This document shows, in pieces, positions 38,611 to 46,997 of a stretch of 64,000 nt of DNA. The notes under the pieces were generated by a model. That model worked only from the letters and a program-made list of their open reading frames with translations. It was not told the origin of the DNA and did no database searches. The translations under genes and the position numbers were made by a program. Source of the stretch: Granulicella sapmiensis (lineage in GTDB: Bacteria > Acidobacteriota > Terriglobia > Terriglobales > Acidobacteriaceae); the NCBI GenBank assembly GCA_026225395.1, contig JAMFSR010000001.1, positions 186,001 through 250,000 on the forward strand, in the 5' to 3' direction. Position 1 is the stretch's first letter, and the number at the start of each line of letters is the position of its first letter.

Positions 38611-40593
38611 ATGAGACGGTTTCTGACACTCCATCTGGCAGTTTTGGCGACCTCTTTCGCCGCCGTCCACGCCGCTCCGCCATCCCCGCCACGGTCCGCC
38701 AACGTCAAGCTCATCGGAAACCATGGTCTCACCGCCACCGTAAAACTTGATAGCGGCAAACTCTCAATCGATGCCGTCGAAGACACCGCTCTCCACGCTT
38801 CCATCCACCCCACGGAAGCCTTCGTCCTCGTCCTTGAAAACGGCCGCGAACTCCGTTCCTCCACCATGGACGTGCAGGGCGGCCTCGAATCCTCCACCGT
38901 CACCGTAAATCCCTCCGCATCCCGCCAGGCCGAACACGAACCGGGCCACCAACTCTGCGCCATCCTCACCGACAAGGAAACCGCAACCCGCGTCCATTGG
39001 TGCATGGTCTCGCGCGGCCAACAACCTTATCTCCGCCAGGAAATCACCATCCAGGCTCCAGCTCTTCCGCTCGCACTCACCGACGTCCAGCTCTTCCACT
39101 TCCACGACCCCTCCGCGCATGTCGTCGGCTCCGTAGCCGGCTCACCCATCGTCACCGGCAACTTTTACCTCGGCTTCGAGCACCCGCTCTCCTACACCAC
39201 CACCGTCAACGGCGAAGTCATCGCCGGTCTCAAACGCACCTTACCGCTCGCCGCCGGCCAATCCATCACCTACACCTCCGTCATCGGTGCCGCACGTCCC
39301 GGCCAGCTACGGCGCGACTTCCTCGCCTACCTCGAGCAGGAGCGCGCCCACCCCTACCGCACCTTCCTCCACTACAACACCTGGTACGACATCGGCTACG
39401 GCGAACGCTTCGACCAGGCCGCCGTCCTCAATCGCATCCACGCCTTCGGCGAAGAGCTCGTCCGCAAGCGCAACGTCCACATGGACTCCTTCCTCATGGA
39501 CGACGGCTGGGACAACACCAGCTCTCTCTGGGATATCAACAGCGGCTTCCCCAACGGCCTCGTCCCCGTCCGCGCCGCCGCCGCAAAGTACGGCTTCGGC
39601 ATCGGCATCTGGATGTCGCCCTGGGGCGGCTATCAAAAAGAAAAGCAGCAACGCATCGCCTTCGGCAAAAGCCAGGGATATGAAATCGTCGATGGCGGCT
39701 ACGCTCTCTCCGGCCCACGCTACTACGCAAAGTTCGAGCAAACCTGCCTCAACTTCGTAAAGCGTGACGGCGTCAACCAGTTCAAATTCGATGGCACCGG
39801 CAACGCCGGCCAGGTCTTCCCCGGAAGCCTCTTCGACAGCGACTTCTCCGCCGCCATTCACCTCGTCGAACGCATCCGCCAAGCAAACAATCAGGTCTTC
39901 ATCAACCTCACCACCGGCACCAAGCCCTCACCCTTCTGGCTCCGCTACGCCGACTCCATCTGGCGATCCGGCGAAGACCACGACTTCACCGGCGAAGGCA
40001 CCTGGCGCCAAAAGTGGATCACCTACCGCGACGCCCAAACCTACCGGAACATCGTGCAGGGCGGCCCACTCTTTCCCCTCAACTCCCTCATGCTCCACGG
40101 CATCCTCTACGCCGCCCAGGCCGAGCATCTATCCGACGACCCCGGCCACGACTTCACCGCCGAAGTTCACTCCTACTTCGGCAGCGGCACCCAACTGCAG
40201 GAGATGTACATCACCCCCTCGCTGCTCACCCCCTCCGACTGGGACACTCTCGCCGAATCCGCAAACTGGTCCCGCCACAACGCCTCCATCCTCCGCGACA
40301 CCCATTGGATCGGCGGCGATCCCGCCAAAGCCGAGCCCTACGGCTGGGCTTCCTGGAACGCCAACGCCGGCATCATCGTCCTCCGCAACCCCTCCTCGCA
40401 CCCACAACACATCTCCATCGATATCCAAACTGCCTTCGAACTTCCGCCCAACGCGAAGCCGCACTACTCCATGCACAGCCCCTGGGCCGCCGACGCCAAC
40501 AACCCCTCCATCGAGCTCAACGCCCATCAACCCCACACCTTCGACCTCCATCCCTTCGAGGTCCTCACCCTCCAAAGCGCACCGAACCCATAG
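38611..40593 (+). CDS. Secreted clan GH-D hydrolase, GH36-like (putative alpha-galactosidase)
   Basis: 660 residues with a Sec signal (LTLHLAVLATSFAAVHAAP). A beta-rich N-terminal domain of about 240 residues precedes the barrel. DSFLMDDGWD near 288-297 matches the DDGW/DDCW element of GH27 and GH36; FKFDGTGN near residue 390 would supply the nucleophile Asp, and SGEDHDF near 450 the acid Asp. A beta domain closes the protein. Probably releases alpha-galactosyl or related residues outside the cytoplasm. First of four tightly packed plus-strand genes (11 bases to the next). The family is assigned by motifs and the sugar specificity is uncertain. Confidence 0.72.
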   Translation: MRRFLTLHLAVLATSFAAVHAAPPSPPRSANVKLIGNHGLTATVKLDSGKLSIDAVEDTALHASIHPTEAFVLVLENGRELRSSTMDVQGGLESSTVTVNPSASRQAEHEPGHQLCAILTDKETATRVHWCMVSRGQQPYLRQEITIQAPALPLALTDVQLFHFHDPSAHVVGSVAGSPIVTGNFYLGFEHPLSYTTTVNGEVIAGLKRTLPLAAGQSITYTSVIGAARPGQLRRDFLAYLEQERAHPYRTFLHYNTWYDIGYGERFDQAAVLNRIHAFGEELVRKRNVHMDSFLMDDGWDNTSSLWDINSGFPNGLVPVRAAAAKYGFGIGIWMSPWGGYQKEKQQRIAFGKSQGYEIVDGGYALSGPRYYAKFEQTCLNFVKRDGVNQFKFDGTGNAGQVFPGSLFDSDFSAAIHLVERIRQANNQVFINLTTGTKPSPFWLRYADSIWRSGEDHDFTGEGTWRQKWITYRDAQTYRNIVQGGPLFPLNSLMLHGILYAAQAEHLSDDPGHDFTAEVHSYFGSGTQLQEMYITPSLLTPSDWDTLAESANWSRHNASILRDTHWIGGDPAKAEPYGWASWNANAGIIVLRNPSSHPQHISIDIQTAFELPPNAKPHYSMHSPWAADANNPSIELNAHQPHTFDLHPFEVLTLQSAPNP

Positions 40594-40603
40594 CCCGGCA
40601 CCC

Positions 40604-41731
40604 ATGCTCACAAGACGCTCCCTCCTCCGCTCGCTCCCCGCCGCCGCCCTCCTTCCGCGCACCCTCTACGCCGCCCCCACAACCCACAAACTCTTCATCG
40701 GCACCGGCAAAACCACCAACAGCAAAGGCATCTACCTCGCCCCCTGGAACCCCGACGGCACCATAGGCCCCATCACCCTGGCCGCCGAAATGCCAAGCCC
40801 CACCTTCCTCGCCCTCGGCAAACACTCTCACCACCTCTACGCCACCAGCGAAGTCGCCGAAGGCCAGGCCGTCGCCTTCACCATCGCGCCCACCACCGGG
40901 CAGCTCACCCGCCTCAACGCGCAAAGCACGCAGGGCAACGGTCCCGCGCACATCGCGGTCAGCCCCAACGGCCGCGCCGCCTTCGCGACCAACTACGGCA
41001 GCGGCAGCCTCACCTCCTACACCATCACCTCCTCGGGCGAGCTCTCCACACCCGTCTCGCACTTCCAGTACACACCCATCGACGCGCAACCCGAACACCA
41101 GCAGCCCCACGCCCACCAGGCCACCTCCTCGCACGACAGCCGCTGGCTCCTCGTCAACGACCTCGGCTCCGACCGCATCAACATCTACCGCTCCGACCCG
41201 CACACCGGCTCGCTCACACCCGGCCCGCAACCCTTCTGGCAGGCCCGCTTCCAATCCGGCCCACGCCATCTCGCCTTCCATCCCAACGGCCGCTGGGTCT
41301 ACAACGCCAACGAGCTCGACTCCACCGTCGACCACCTCCTCTGGAACAACCACCACGGCACCCTCACCACCGCAAGCTCCTTCGTCTCCACACTCCCCGC
41401 CGACTACCCCGCCGGCCACTCCACCGCCTCCGAAATCCTCACCTCACCCGACGGCAACTTCCTCTACGTCGGCAACCGCGGCAACGAATCCATCGCCGTC
41501 TTCAACATCCATCCCCACACCGGCGCCCTCACCCTCGCGCAACTCGCTCCCCACGGCGGCAAAACCGCACGCCACATCGCGCTTTCCCCCACCGCAGCTT
41601 TCCTCCTCATCGCCTGTCAGGACTCCAACAGCATCGTCGTCCTCGCGCGCGATGCTATCACCGGTCGCCTCTCCGCCCCACGCAACACGTACCCTATCGA
41701 CAGCCCACAGTGCCTCGTCTTCACCACATAA
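40604..41731 (+). CDS. Exported lactonase-family propeller (6-phosphogluconolactonase type, YbhE-like)
   Basis: 375 residues from ATG 40604, eleven bases after the preceding stop; the frame runs back to 39764 but only antisense-like sequence inside the hydrolase gene lies there. The N-terminus MLTRRSLLRSLPAAALLP is a Tat-type signal. The rest is the seven-bladed lactonase fold: GPAHIAVSPNGRAAFATNYGSG, QPHAHQATSSHD, GPRHLAFHPNGRWVYNANE and TASEILTSPDGNFLYVGNRG match the family motifs, including the conserved His and Arg. It should hydrolyse a sugar lactone, here probably a non-phosphorylated one in the periplasm, next to a flavin sugar oxidase. Confidence 0.82.
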   Translation: MLTRRSLLRSLPAAALLPRTLYAAPTTHKLFIGTGKTTNSKGIYLAPWNPDGTIGPITLAAEMPSPTFLALGKHSHHLYATSEVAEGQAVAFTIAPTTGQLTRLNAQSTQGNGPAHIAVSPNGRAAFATNYGSGSLTSYTITSSGELSTPVSHFQYTPIDAQPEHQQPHAHQATSSHDSRWLLVNDLGSDRINIYRSDPHTGSLTPGPQPFWQARFQSGPRHLAFHPNGRWVYNANELDSTVDHLLWNNHHGTLTTASSFVSTLPADYPAGHSTASEILTSPDGNFLYVGNRGNESIAVFNIHPHTGALTLAQLAPHGGKTARHIALSPTAAFLLIACQDSNSIVVLARDAITGRLSAPRNTYPIDSPQCLVFTT

Positions 41732-41736
41732 TCTCC

Positions 41737-43248
41737 ATGGAGCCCCCGATGCAGGCCGTCCCCGTCACCGTCGATCGCAAAGACCCCCGCTTCGACACGC
41801 TCAAGCGCGGCAACAACATCCGCTTCCCTGCCACCGACGCCGAAGCCGCCGGTCGCATCGTTCTCTGCAGCGACGAGGCCGAAGTCTCCGCTGCTCTCCA
41901 GCGGATCGTCGCCTCCGGCATCCGCCCCACCATCCGCAGCGGCGGCCACTGCTACGAAGACTTCGTCGCCAACAATCCCAACGGCGCCATCATCGACCTC
42001 TCCCTCCACAACCGCGTCGACGCCCCCGCCACCGGCAAGCCCTTCCGCGTCGCCTCCGGCGCGCGCCTCGGCGAGGTCTACCAAACCCTCTACAAGCGCT
42101 ACGACGTCACACTCCCCGCCGGCACCTGCTACATGGTCGGCGCCGGCGGACACATCTCCGGCGGCGGCTACGGCCTCCTCGCTCGCCAACGCGGCCTCAC
42201 CGTCGACTGGATCACCGCCATCGATATCCTCACCATCGACCCCCACGGCAAAGTCATCGAACGCCATATCGACAAAGCCCACGACCCCGATCTCTTCCGC
42301 GCCTGCCGCGGCGCCGGCGGCGGAAACTTCGGCATCATCACCAACTTCTACTTCGACACGCTGCCCGCCTCGCCCCAGCAGGTCGCCGAAGCCTCTGTCT
42401 CCTTCCCGTGGTCTTCCATGACCGAAGAAAAATTTACCCGCCTCCTCGCCCTCTACGGCGACTACTGGAACGGCCCCGGTCGCACTCCAGAAACCTGGGG
42501 TCTCTCCGTCGTCCTCACCCTCGGCCCCAGCAAGCACGGCGCCGGCAACATCAACATAGCCGCGCAATACTGCGACGCCAACGGCAAAGCCTCCGATCTC
42601 TCCATCCTCTACGACTTCTTTGACCGCTTCGCCGAACTCATACATCCACAACCCGCCGGCAAATCAGACGAATCAAAGGCCGAGCGCTACAGTGTCAAGC
42701 TTCGCCCCTGGCTCGAAGCCACACTCGCTGGCTCGGACTCCGGCGGCACCGTTCGCGCCAAGTACAAGTCCACCTACATGAAGAAGCCCTTCGTCCAGGC
42801 CGAGTGTCACACCCTCTACAAATTCCTCAACTCACCCAACATCGACGCCCACGGCTTCGTCCTCGCCGTCGACGGCTACGGCGGCGCCACCAACAACCCC
42901 GACCGTGTCCACGACACCGCCATCGCCCAGCGCTCCTCCATCATGAAGCTCCAATGGCAGTGCTACTGGGCCGAAGCCTCGGAAGACGCCGCCCGCCTCA
43001 AGTTCATGGACGACTTCTACACCGCCATGTACACCGGCCCACACGTCCCACACGAATATCAAGGCACACCCTTCGGCGAGCACTACGAAGGCTGCTACAT
43101 GAACTACGCCGACGCCGACATGCTCCGCTACACCCACTGGCCGCAGCTCTTCTACGGCGCCGCCGGGCTCTATCCGCAACTCCAGCAGGTAAAGTATCAG
43201 TACGACGCCAACAACATCTTTCACAGCTCGATGAGTGTCCGCGCATGA
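41737..43248 (+). CDS. FAD-linked oxidoreductase, berberine-bridge/glucooligosaccharide-oxidase type
   Basis: 503 residues from ATG 41737, five bases after the lactonase stop. The PCMH FAD domain has SGGHCYED, whose His would bind FAD at the 8-alpha carbon, and AGTCYMVGAGGH, whose Cys matches the second covalent attachment of bicovalent flavoproteins. CRGAGGGNFGI is the family Gly-rich segment. The C-terminal BBE tail ends YDANNIFHSSMSV. Such enzymes oxidise the C1 of sugars or oligosaccharides to lactones with O2 or another acceptor. No signal peptide is visible, which is odd beside two exported propellers. The product would be the natural substrate of the lactonase before it. Confidence 0.85.
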   Translation: MEPPMQAVPVTVDRKDPRFDTLKRGNNIRFPATDAEAAGRIVLCSDEAEVSAALQRIVASGIRPTIRSGGHCYEDFVANNPNGAIIDLSLHNRVDAPATGKPFRVASGARLGEVYQTLYKRYDVTLPAGTCYMVGAGGHISGGGYGLLARQRGLTVDWITAIDILTIDPHGKVIERHIDKAHDPDLFRACRGAGGGNFGIITNFYFDTLPASPQQVAEASVSFPWSSMTEEKFTRLLALYGDYWNGPGRTPETWGLSVVLTLGPSKHGAGNINIAAQYCDANGKASDLSILYDFFDRFAELIHPQPAGKSDESKAERYSVKLRPWLEATLAGSDSGGTVRAKYKSTYMKKPFVQAECHTLYKFLNSPNIDAHGFVLAVDGYGGATNNPDRVHDTAIAQRSSIMKLQWQCYWAEASEDAARLKFMDDFYTAMYTGPHVPHEYQGTPFGEHYEGCYMNYADADMLRYTHWPQLFYGAAGLYPQLQQVKYQYDANNIFHSSMSVRA

Positions 43249-44357
43249 AACCAACACACTGGAATCGCCGCACATTCCTTTCGGCCGCCGGCCTCACAGC
43301 AGCCGCAGCAGCTTCGCCGCGTATCCTCGCGTCCACCCCTGCAAGCGAAGCCTTCGCCTGCGTCGCCTCCACAAATCAAATCCAGCTCTTCCACATACGC
43401 GATGGCAACTGGCTTCCACTCACCGATCCAACATCCTGCGAAGCCCCTCGCTCTCTCGCTCTGCACCCCACGCGCGACATCCTCTACATCGCGCACGACA
43501 CGCAACAATACCGCAACCTCCCACGCGCCAGCATCTCCGCATGGTCCATCGATCACCGCACCGGCACACTGCTTCCAATCAACCGCACCCCACTCACACT
43601 CTCCGCCACAAGCCCTCAGCACATCTCCATCTCTCCGGACGGCCGCACGCTCCTCGTCTCCGCAACCGGCGGCGGCGCCTACAACCTCTTCTCGCTCGCA
43701 TCCGATGGAACCATCCTTCCCACCCCGCACGCCCTCAAGCAAACAGGCTGCGGCCCGCACCCACTGCAATCGTCCGCACAACCCCACGCCGCTATCTTCC
43801 ACCCCACCAGCCCCATCGCCTACGCCTGCGACTTCGGCACCGACCGCATCGACCAACTCGATCTCTCCACAGAAACCCCCACCATCATCAGCCGCACCCC
43901 ACTCCCACCCGGCAGCGGCCCAAAACACATCGCCCTGCATCCATCAGGGCATATGCTCGTCGCAGCCAGCCGCCTGCAGCCCACACTGCACGTCATCGCC
44001 ATCGACGAAAAATCCCATCACCTCGGCGCATCCCTGCAGCACCTCTCTCTAGACGCCGCAACCGCCGGCCCACTCTGCTTCAACCCCTCAGGCGACACGT
44101 TATACGCAACCGCATTAACAGCCAAACAGGAATCAACACTCTTTGTCTTTCAGATAGATCAAGCGTCTCTCCGCATACATCAATTCGCAAGCATCAGCCT
44201 CTCCGGTATCGACGCTCCCCAACAACTGATCTCGCACAAGGGCAGACTCTACCTCGCAGGCGCAAGCGGCATAGCAAGCATCGATCCCAATCGGCTGACC
44301 TCTCTGCATGTCCTTCGCAGAAGCAACATCACAAGCGTCACCATGCGCGCCCTGTAG
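43245..44357 (+). CDS. Tat-exported lactonase-like beta-propeller
   Basis: 370 residues; the ATG overlaps the stop of the flavin oxidase (ATGA), so translation is coupled. The N-terminus has WNRRTFLSAAGLTAAAAASP, a clear twin-arginine signal. Propeller blades carry SPQHISISPDGRTLLVSATGGG and GPKHIALHPSGHMLVAASR, the same lactonase-family pattern as the gene at 40604 but more diverged. It may be a second lactonase of different specificity or a binding protein. Confidence 0.75.
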   Translation: MKPTHWNRRTFLSAAGLTAAAAASPRILASTPASEAFACVASTNQIQLFHIRDGNWLPLTDPTSCEAPRSLALHPTRDILYIAHDTQQYRNLPRASISAWSIDHRTGTLLPINRTPLTLSATSPQHISISPDGRTLLVSATGGGAYNLFSLASDGTILPTPHALKQTGCGPHPLQSSAQPHAAIFHPTSPIAYACDFGTDRIDQLDLSTETPTIISRTPLPPGSGPKHIALHPSGHMLVAASRLQPTLHVIAIDEKSHHLGASLQHLSLDAATAGPLCFNPSGDTLYATALTAKQESTLFVFQIDQASLRIHQFASISLSGIDAPQQLISHKGRLYLAGASGIASIDPNRLTSLHVLRRSNITSVTMRAL

Positions 44358-44631
44358 GAATGGCCCAATTAGGCCTGAAAAGCGAAAGAGGAACAACCAT
44401 CGAAGCGGCAAAACGAGCGAAGAGGCACGACCATCGAAGGGGCATGACTTCAGTCATGCCGTAGAAAGCAGCAAATAGATGCGGCTTTAGCCGCTGAGGT
44501 AGGCATGGCAATCTGACCGGGGCCTCCCAATTTGCAGGTGCGGATACTGAGGAAGGCTTCAGCCCCCGGAAGGAGCGCCGACAATCAGACATTTAGGCAC
44601 GGACCGTGCTGCTCAGAAATGCTTGCCCGCC
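44358..44631. repeat. Intergenic palindromic repeat cluster (copy 1)
   Basis: Two perfect hairpins: GGCATGAC-TTCA-GTCATGCC at 44441-44460 and GCGGCT-TT-AGCCGC at 44481-44494, the latter followed by TGAGG. A related GGCTTCAGCC lies near 44555. The same pair of hairpin types recurs upstream of the next gene (46362-46415). The region separates two convergent operons and probably also ends transcription. Confidence 0.75.
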
Positions 44632-46242
44632 CTACCCTCTCACAGCCGTAAACGTCCCATTCCCATACTCTCCCATAGACACATCCCCCGAAAAACGATT
44701 CCCCTCAACAACCCCGGTAAACGTATAAGGCAGGTAATACCCTCCCGGCCGCATCATGCTCTTCAGCGTCACATGGTCCGCCTCCACCTTCCCATGCATC
44801 GGCACACTGAAGATCTCACCCTTCTGCTCGCCGCTAACCGTATCGCCTTCCTGCTGCAACACAAACTGTTGCACCCCCACACCCCGCACATACGCAATCG
44901 ACACATGCCACGTACCCGCCATCTTCGCCGTCTCACCAGCAGGCACCGGCGGATTCTCAAAGTGCCCCGGTCTCCTCAGGTGCTTGCCCAGAACATCCGC
45001 CACCACTTTGTAATCGCCCGGCTGCATCATGTACGGCATTATCTCAATCGATGAACTCATCGCATCCGGCCGATGCCCTTCCCCGCCGCCCACCAGAATC
45101 CGAGGCGTCCCCTTATCCAGCATCTCCACCAGTTCCGTCCCGGTAATGCCAACCGCAGCCGCATCCCATCGAATCGTCATCGTAGGCGCGCGGTTCGAAA
45201 GGTCCTCGGTCGGCGGATGAATCTCCGTCGTCAGCGAAGGAATTCCCTTCAATGCGTCCGCAATAAAGTGATCCCACGCAAGCCACTGCTTCTGTTCCGC
45301 CTCATGGTCGCGCTTGTACCACTGCCGCACCGCGGCAAGCATGCCCATCGCTTCTTCCTTGCCCACCTTCAGCGCCCGCCCCCAGTTATGGTGCGGAGCC
45401 GCATTCCAGAACGCCGCCGCGCATAGGTCCTTCGGCCCCAGCAGCACACCCGCGGCCTGCGGCCCGCGCATGCACTTGCCACCCGAGTACCCCACAAACG
45501 TCGCCCCCGCCGCCAGATGGATGTTCGGCACCACCGGCTCTTCCGCCGCAGCGTCCACAAATACCGGGACGCCTTTCTCCCTGGCAATCGCACAGATCGT
45601 CTTGATCGAAAGCGGCTCCTTGAAAGCCCTCGGTCCGGAGTAGATATAGATCATCGCCGTACGTTCATTGATCTTCGACCGCAACTCCTCGTCGGTCTCC
45701 ACTTCCACAATCTCCGGTCCGCACATCCGCACCCCAAAGTCATACGGATTGCGCGAGTACTTCGGAATGATCACCTGGCTGCGCGTCTTCACATAAGGCA
45801 TCGACTGCGCCAGCTCCGGATCGGTCCCGCAGATGCACGCCACCGTCGCCAAAGCGATGGCCGCCTCGCATCCATTCGTCACAATCGCCATCGGCGCGCC
45901 CATGTGCTGGGCAATCTCCGCTCCCACAGCGAGCATCAGCTCATCCATATTCACGTAGTAGTTCGAAGCCTCAAACATCGCCTGCTTCACTTCCGGCAGC
46001 GACTCCGACCCCGAAATAATCGTGTACGTCCCACGCGCATTCAAAATCGGCCGCACACCAATCCGCGTATACAGGTTGTCCGCAGCCATGCCTGTAGCAA
46101 CCAGCATCCTGCTCGCACTTCCACCCGGCATGACTGAAGCCGCGGAGGCTGCGATCGGGCTCATCGCCGCGGAGGCAGAAAGCAAACCCGTCTGCTTAAG
46201 AACATCACGTCTGGACCAGCGCGCATTGCGAAACAAAGACAT
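44632..46242 (-). CDS. Tat-exported SelA-like PLP enzyme (DgaE-type ammonia-lyase relative) with C-terminal beta domain
   Basis: 536 residues from ATG 46242 (GGAAGG just upstream; ATGs at 46257 and 46260 are alternatives). A twin-arginine signal (WSRRDVLKQTGLLSASAA) opens the protein. The PLP domain is of the SelA/DgaE type: VTNGCEAAIALA, FVDAAAEEP with the PLP-ring Asp, and YSGGKCMRGPQAAG with the Schiff-base Lys near residue 256. DgaE, a family member, deaminates glucosaminate-6-phosphate. About 90 extra C-terminal residues (GTWHVSI to GNGTFTA) resemble a lipocalin-like beta domain of secreted proteins. A true Sec-tRNA synthase role is unlikely given export. It follows exported RidA and RraA genes in one operon. 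Confidence 0.8.
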   Translation of the reverse strand: MSLFRNARWSRRDVLKQTGLLSASAAMSPIAASAASVMPGGSASRMLVATGMAADNLYTRIGVRPILNARGTYTIISGSESLPEVKQAMFEASNYYVNMDELMLAVGAEIAQHMGAPMAIVTNGCEAAIALATVACICGTDPELAQSMPYVKTRSQVIIPKYSRNPYDFGVRMCGPEIVEVETDEELRSKINERTAMIYIYSGPRAFKEPLSIKTICAIAREKGVPVFVDAAAEEPVVPNIHLAAGATFVGYSGGKCMRGPQAAGVLLGPKDLCAAAFWNAAPHHNWGRALKVGKEEAMGMLAAVRQWYKRDHEAEQKQWLAWDHFIADALKGIPSLTTEIHPPTEDLSNRAPTMTIRWDAAAVGITGTELVEMLDKGTPRILVGGGEGHRPDAMSSSIEIMPYMMQPGDYKVVADVLGKHLRRPGHFENPPVPAGETAKMAGTWHVSIAYVRGVGVQQFVLQQEGDTVSGEQKGEIFSVPMHGKVEADHVTLKSMMRPGGYYLPYTFTGVVEGNRFSGDVSMGEYGNGTFTAVRG

Positions 46243-46278
46243 GGAACCTTCCTTCATCATTGAAGTGCTGAATCGGTC

Positions 46279-46330
46279 AAACGAAGTGAAACCCTAGAGC
46301 GTTTTATAAATCTTCGAAACGAAGTGAAAC
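46279..46330. repeat. Direct repeat upstream of the SelA-like gene
   Basis: AAACGAAGTGAAAC occurs exactly at 46279-46292 and again at 46317-46330, 38 bases apart, each followed by a C/T-CTA-G/C-AG segment. It could be a duplicated regulator site or a small dispersed repeat. Confidence 0.5.
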
Positions 46331-46361
46331 TCTACAGCCTGTGTCAAACCACGAACGGTAG

Positions 46362-46415
46362 GGCAGGGCTTCAGCCCTGCCATCAAAAAGCCGAAACGAT
46401 TGGGGCTTTAGCCCC
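46362..46415. repeat. Intergenic palindromic repeat cluster (copy 2)
   Basis: GGCAGGGC-TTCA-GCCCTGCC at 46362-46381 and GGGGCT-TT-AGCCCC at 46402-46415, followed by GGAGG. The layout and loops match the cluster at 44441-44494 while the stem bases differ by compensating changes. The two clusters flank the SelA-like gene. Confidence 0.75.
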
Positions 46416-46444
46416 GGAGGTCAAACTACCCACGGACAGTGCCC

Positions 46445-46963
46445 TCAAACCGAAGCAATGCAGTCAATCTCCACCAGCGAATCCCCCGGAAGCCCCGCCA
46501 CAGCCACCGTCGTTCGCACCGGCGGCACATCGCCCCACCGTCCCGCATACACCGAGTTCATCTTCGTATAGTTCGCCAGGTCGCTCAGGTACACCGTCAC
46601 CTTCAGCACCTTCGCCATCGACGACCCCGCAAGAATCAGGTTCTGCTCCATCTCATCCAGCACATGCTTGGTATGCTCCTCAATCGTCCCCGCAAAGTGA
46701 GCCCCGATGCCCGCAATGAAGATGAGATTGCCGAACGCGACAATGCTGTTGAACAACGGTGGAGCTTTCGGCGCAACCACTGTCGGCGCCACGGCAGGCT
46801 GCCCCGCCGCAGCCGGAGCAGGAGGATGATGAATCGCCTTCTTCTCCCACACGACCCCACCCTGCGCCTTCGCCTCCGGCATCAGCGCAGCACCTCCAGT
46901 CACCGCAACCGCCGCCGTCGCGGCACTCTTCAAAAAACTCCTGCGCGTCTGCTTCTCCATCAT
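46445..46963 (-). CDS. Tat-exported RidA-family protein
   Basis: 172 residues, versus about 130 for cytoplasmic RidA; the extra is a twin-arginine signal (TRRSFLKSAATAAVAVTGGAA) and a Pro/Ala-rich linker to residue 70. GGGAG precedes the ATG. RidA hydrolyses reactive enamines and imines released by PLP enzymes. The catalytic Arg in PPVRTTVAV and the Glu in SLVEIDCIA are kept, as is HTKHVLDEMEQNLILAGSS. It lies between the RraA-like and the SelA-like PLP genes, exactly where an enamine-releasing ammonia-lyase would need it. Export of RidA is unusual. Confidence 0.85.
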   Translation of the reverse strand: MMEKQTRRSFLKSAATAAVAVTGGAALMPEAKAQGGVVWEKKAIHHPPAPAAAGQPAVAPTVVAPKAPPLFNSIVAFGNLIFIAGIGAHFAGTIEEHTKHVLDEMEQNLILAGSSMAKVLKVTVYLSDLANYTKMNSVYAGRWGDVPPVRTTVAVAGLPGDSLVEIDCIASV

Positions 46964-46997
46964 CTCGCTCCCTTTCGCCTAACTCTCGCCGTATCGC

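Noticed and set aside
39307-42651. Long minus-strand frames opposite the GH36-like, lactonase and oxidase genes
   Set aside because: They are Gly/Val/Glu-rich products of strong GC bias in third codon positions of the plus-strand genes and show no family motif.
43245-44357. Heme or quinoprotein assignment for the second propeller
   Set aside because: No CxxCH and no quinoprotein Trp-docking pattern; lactonase-type blades fit better.
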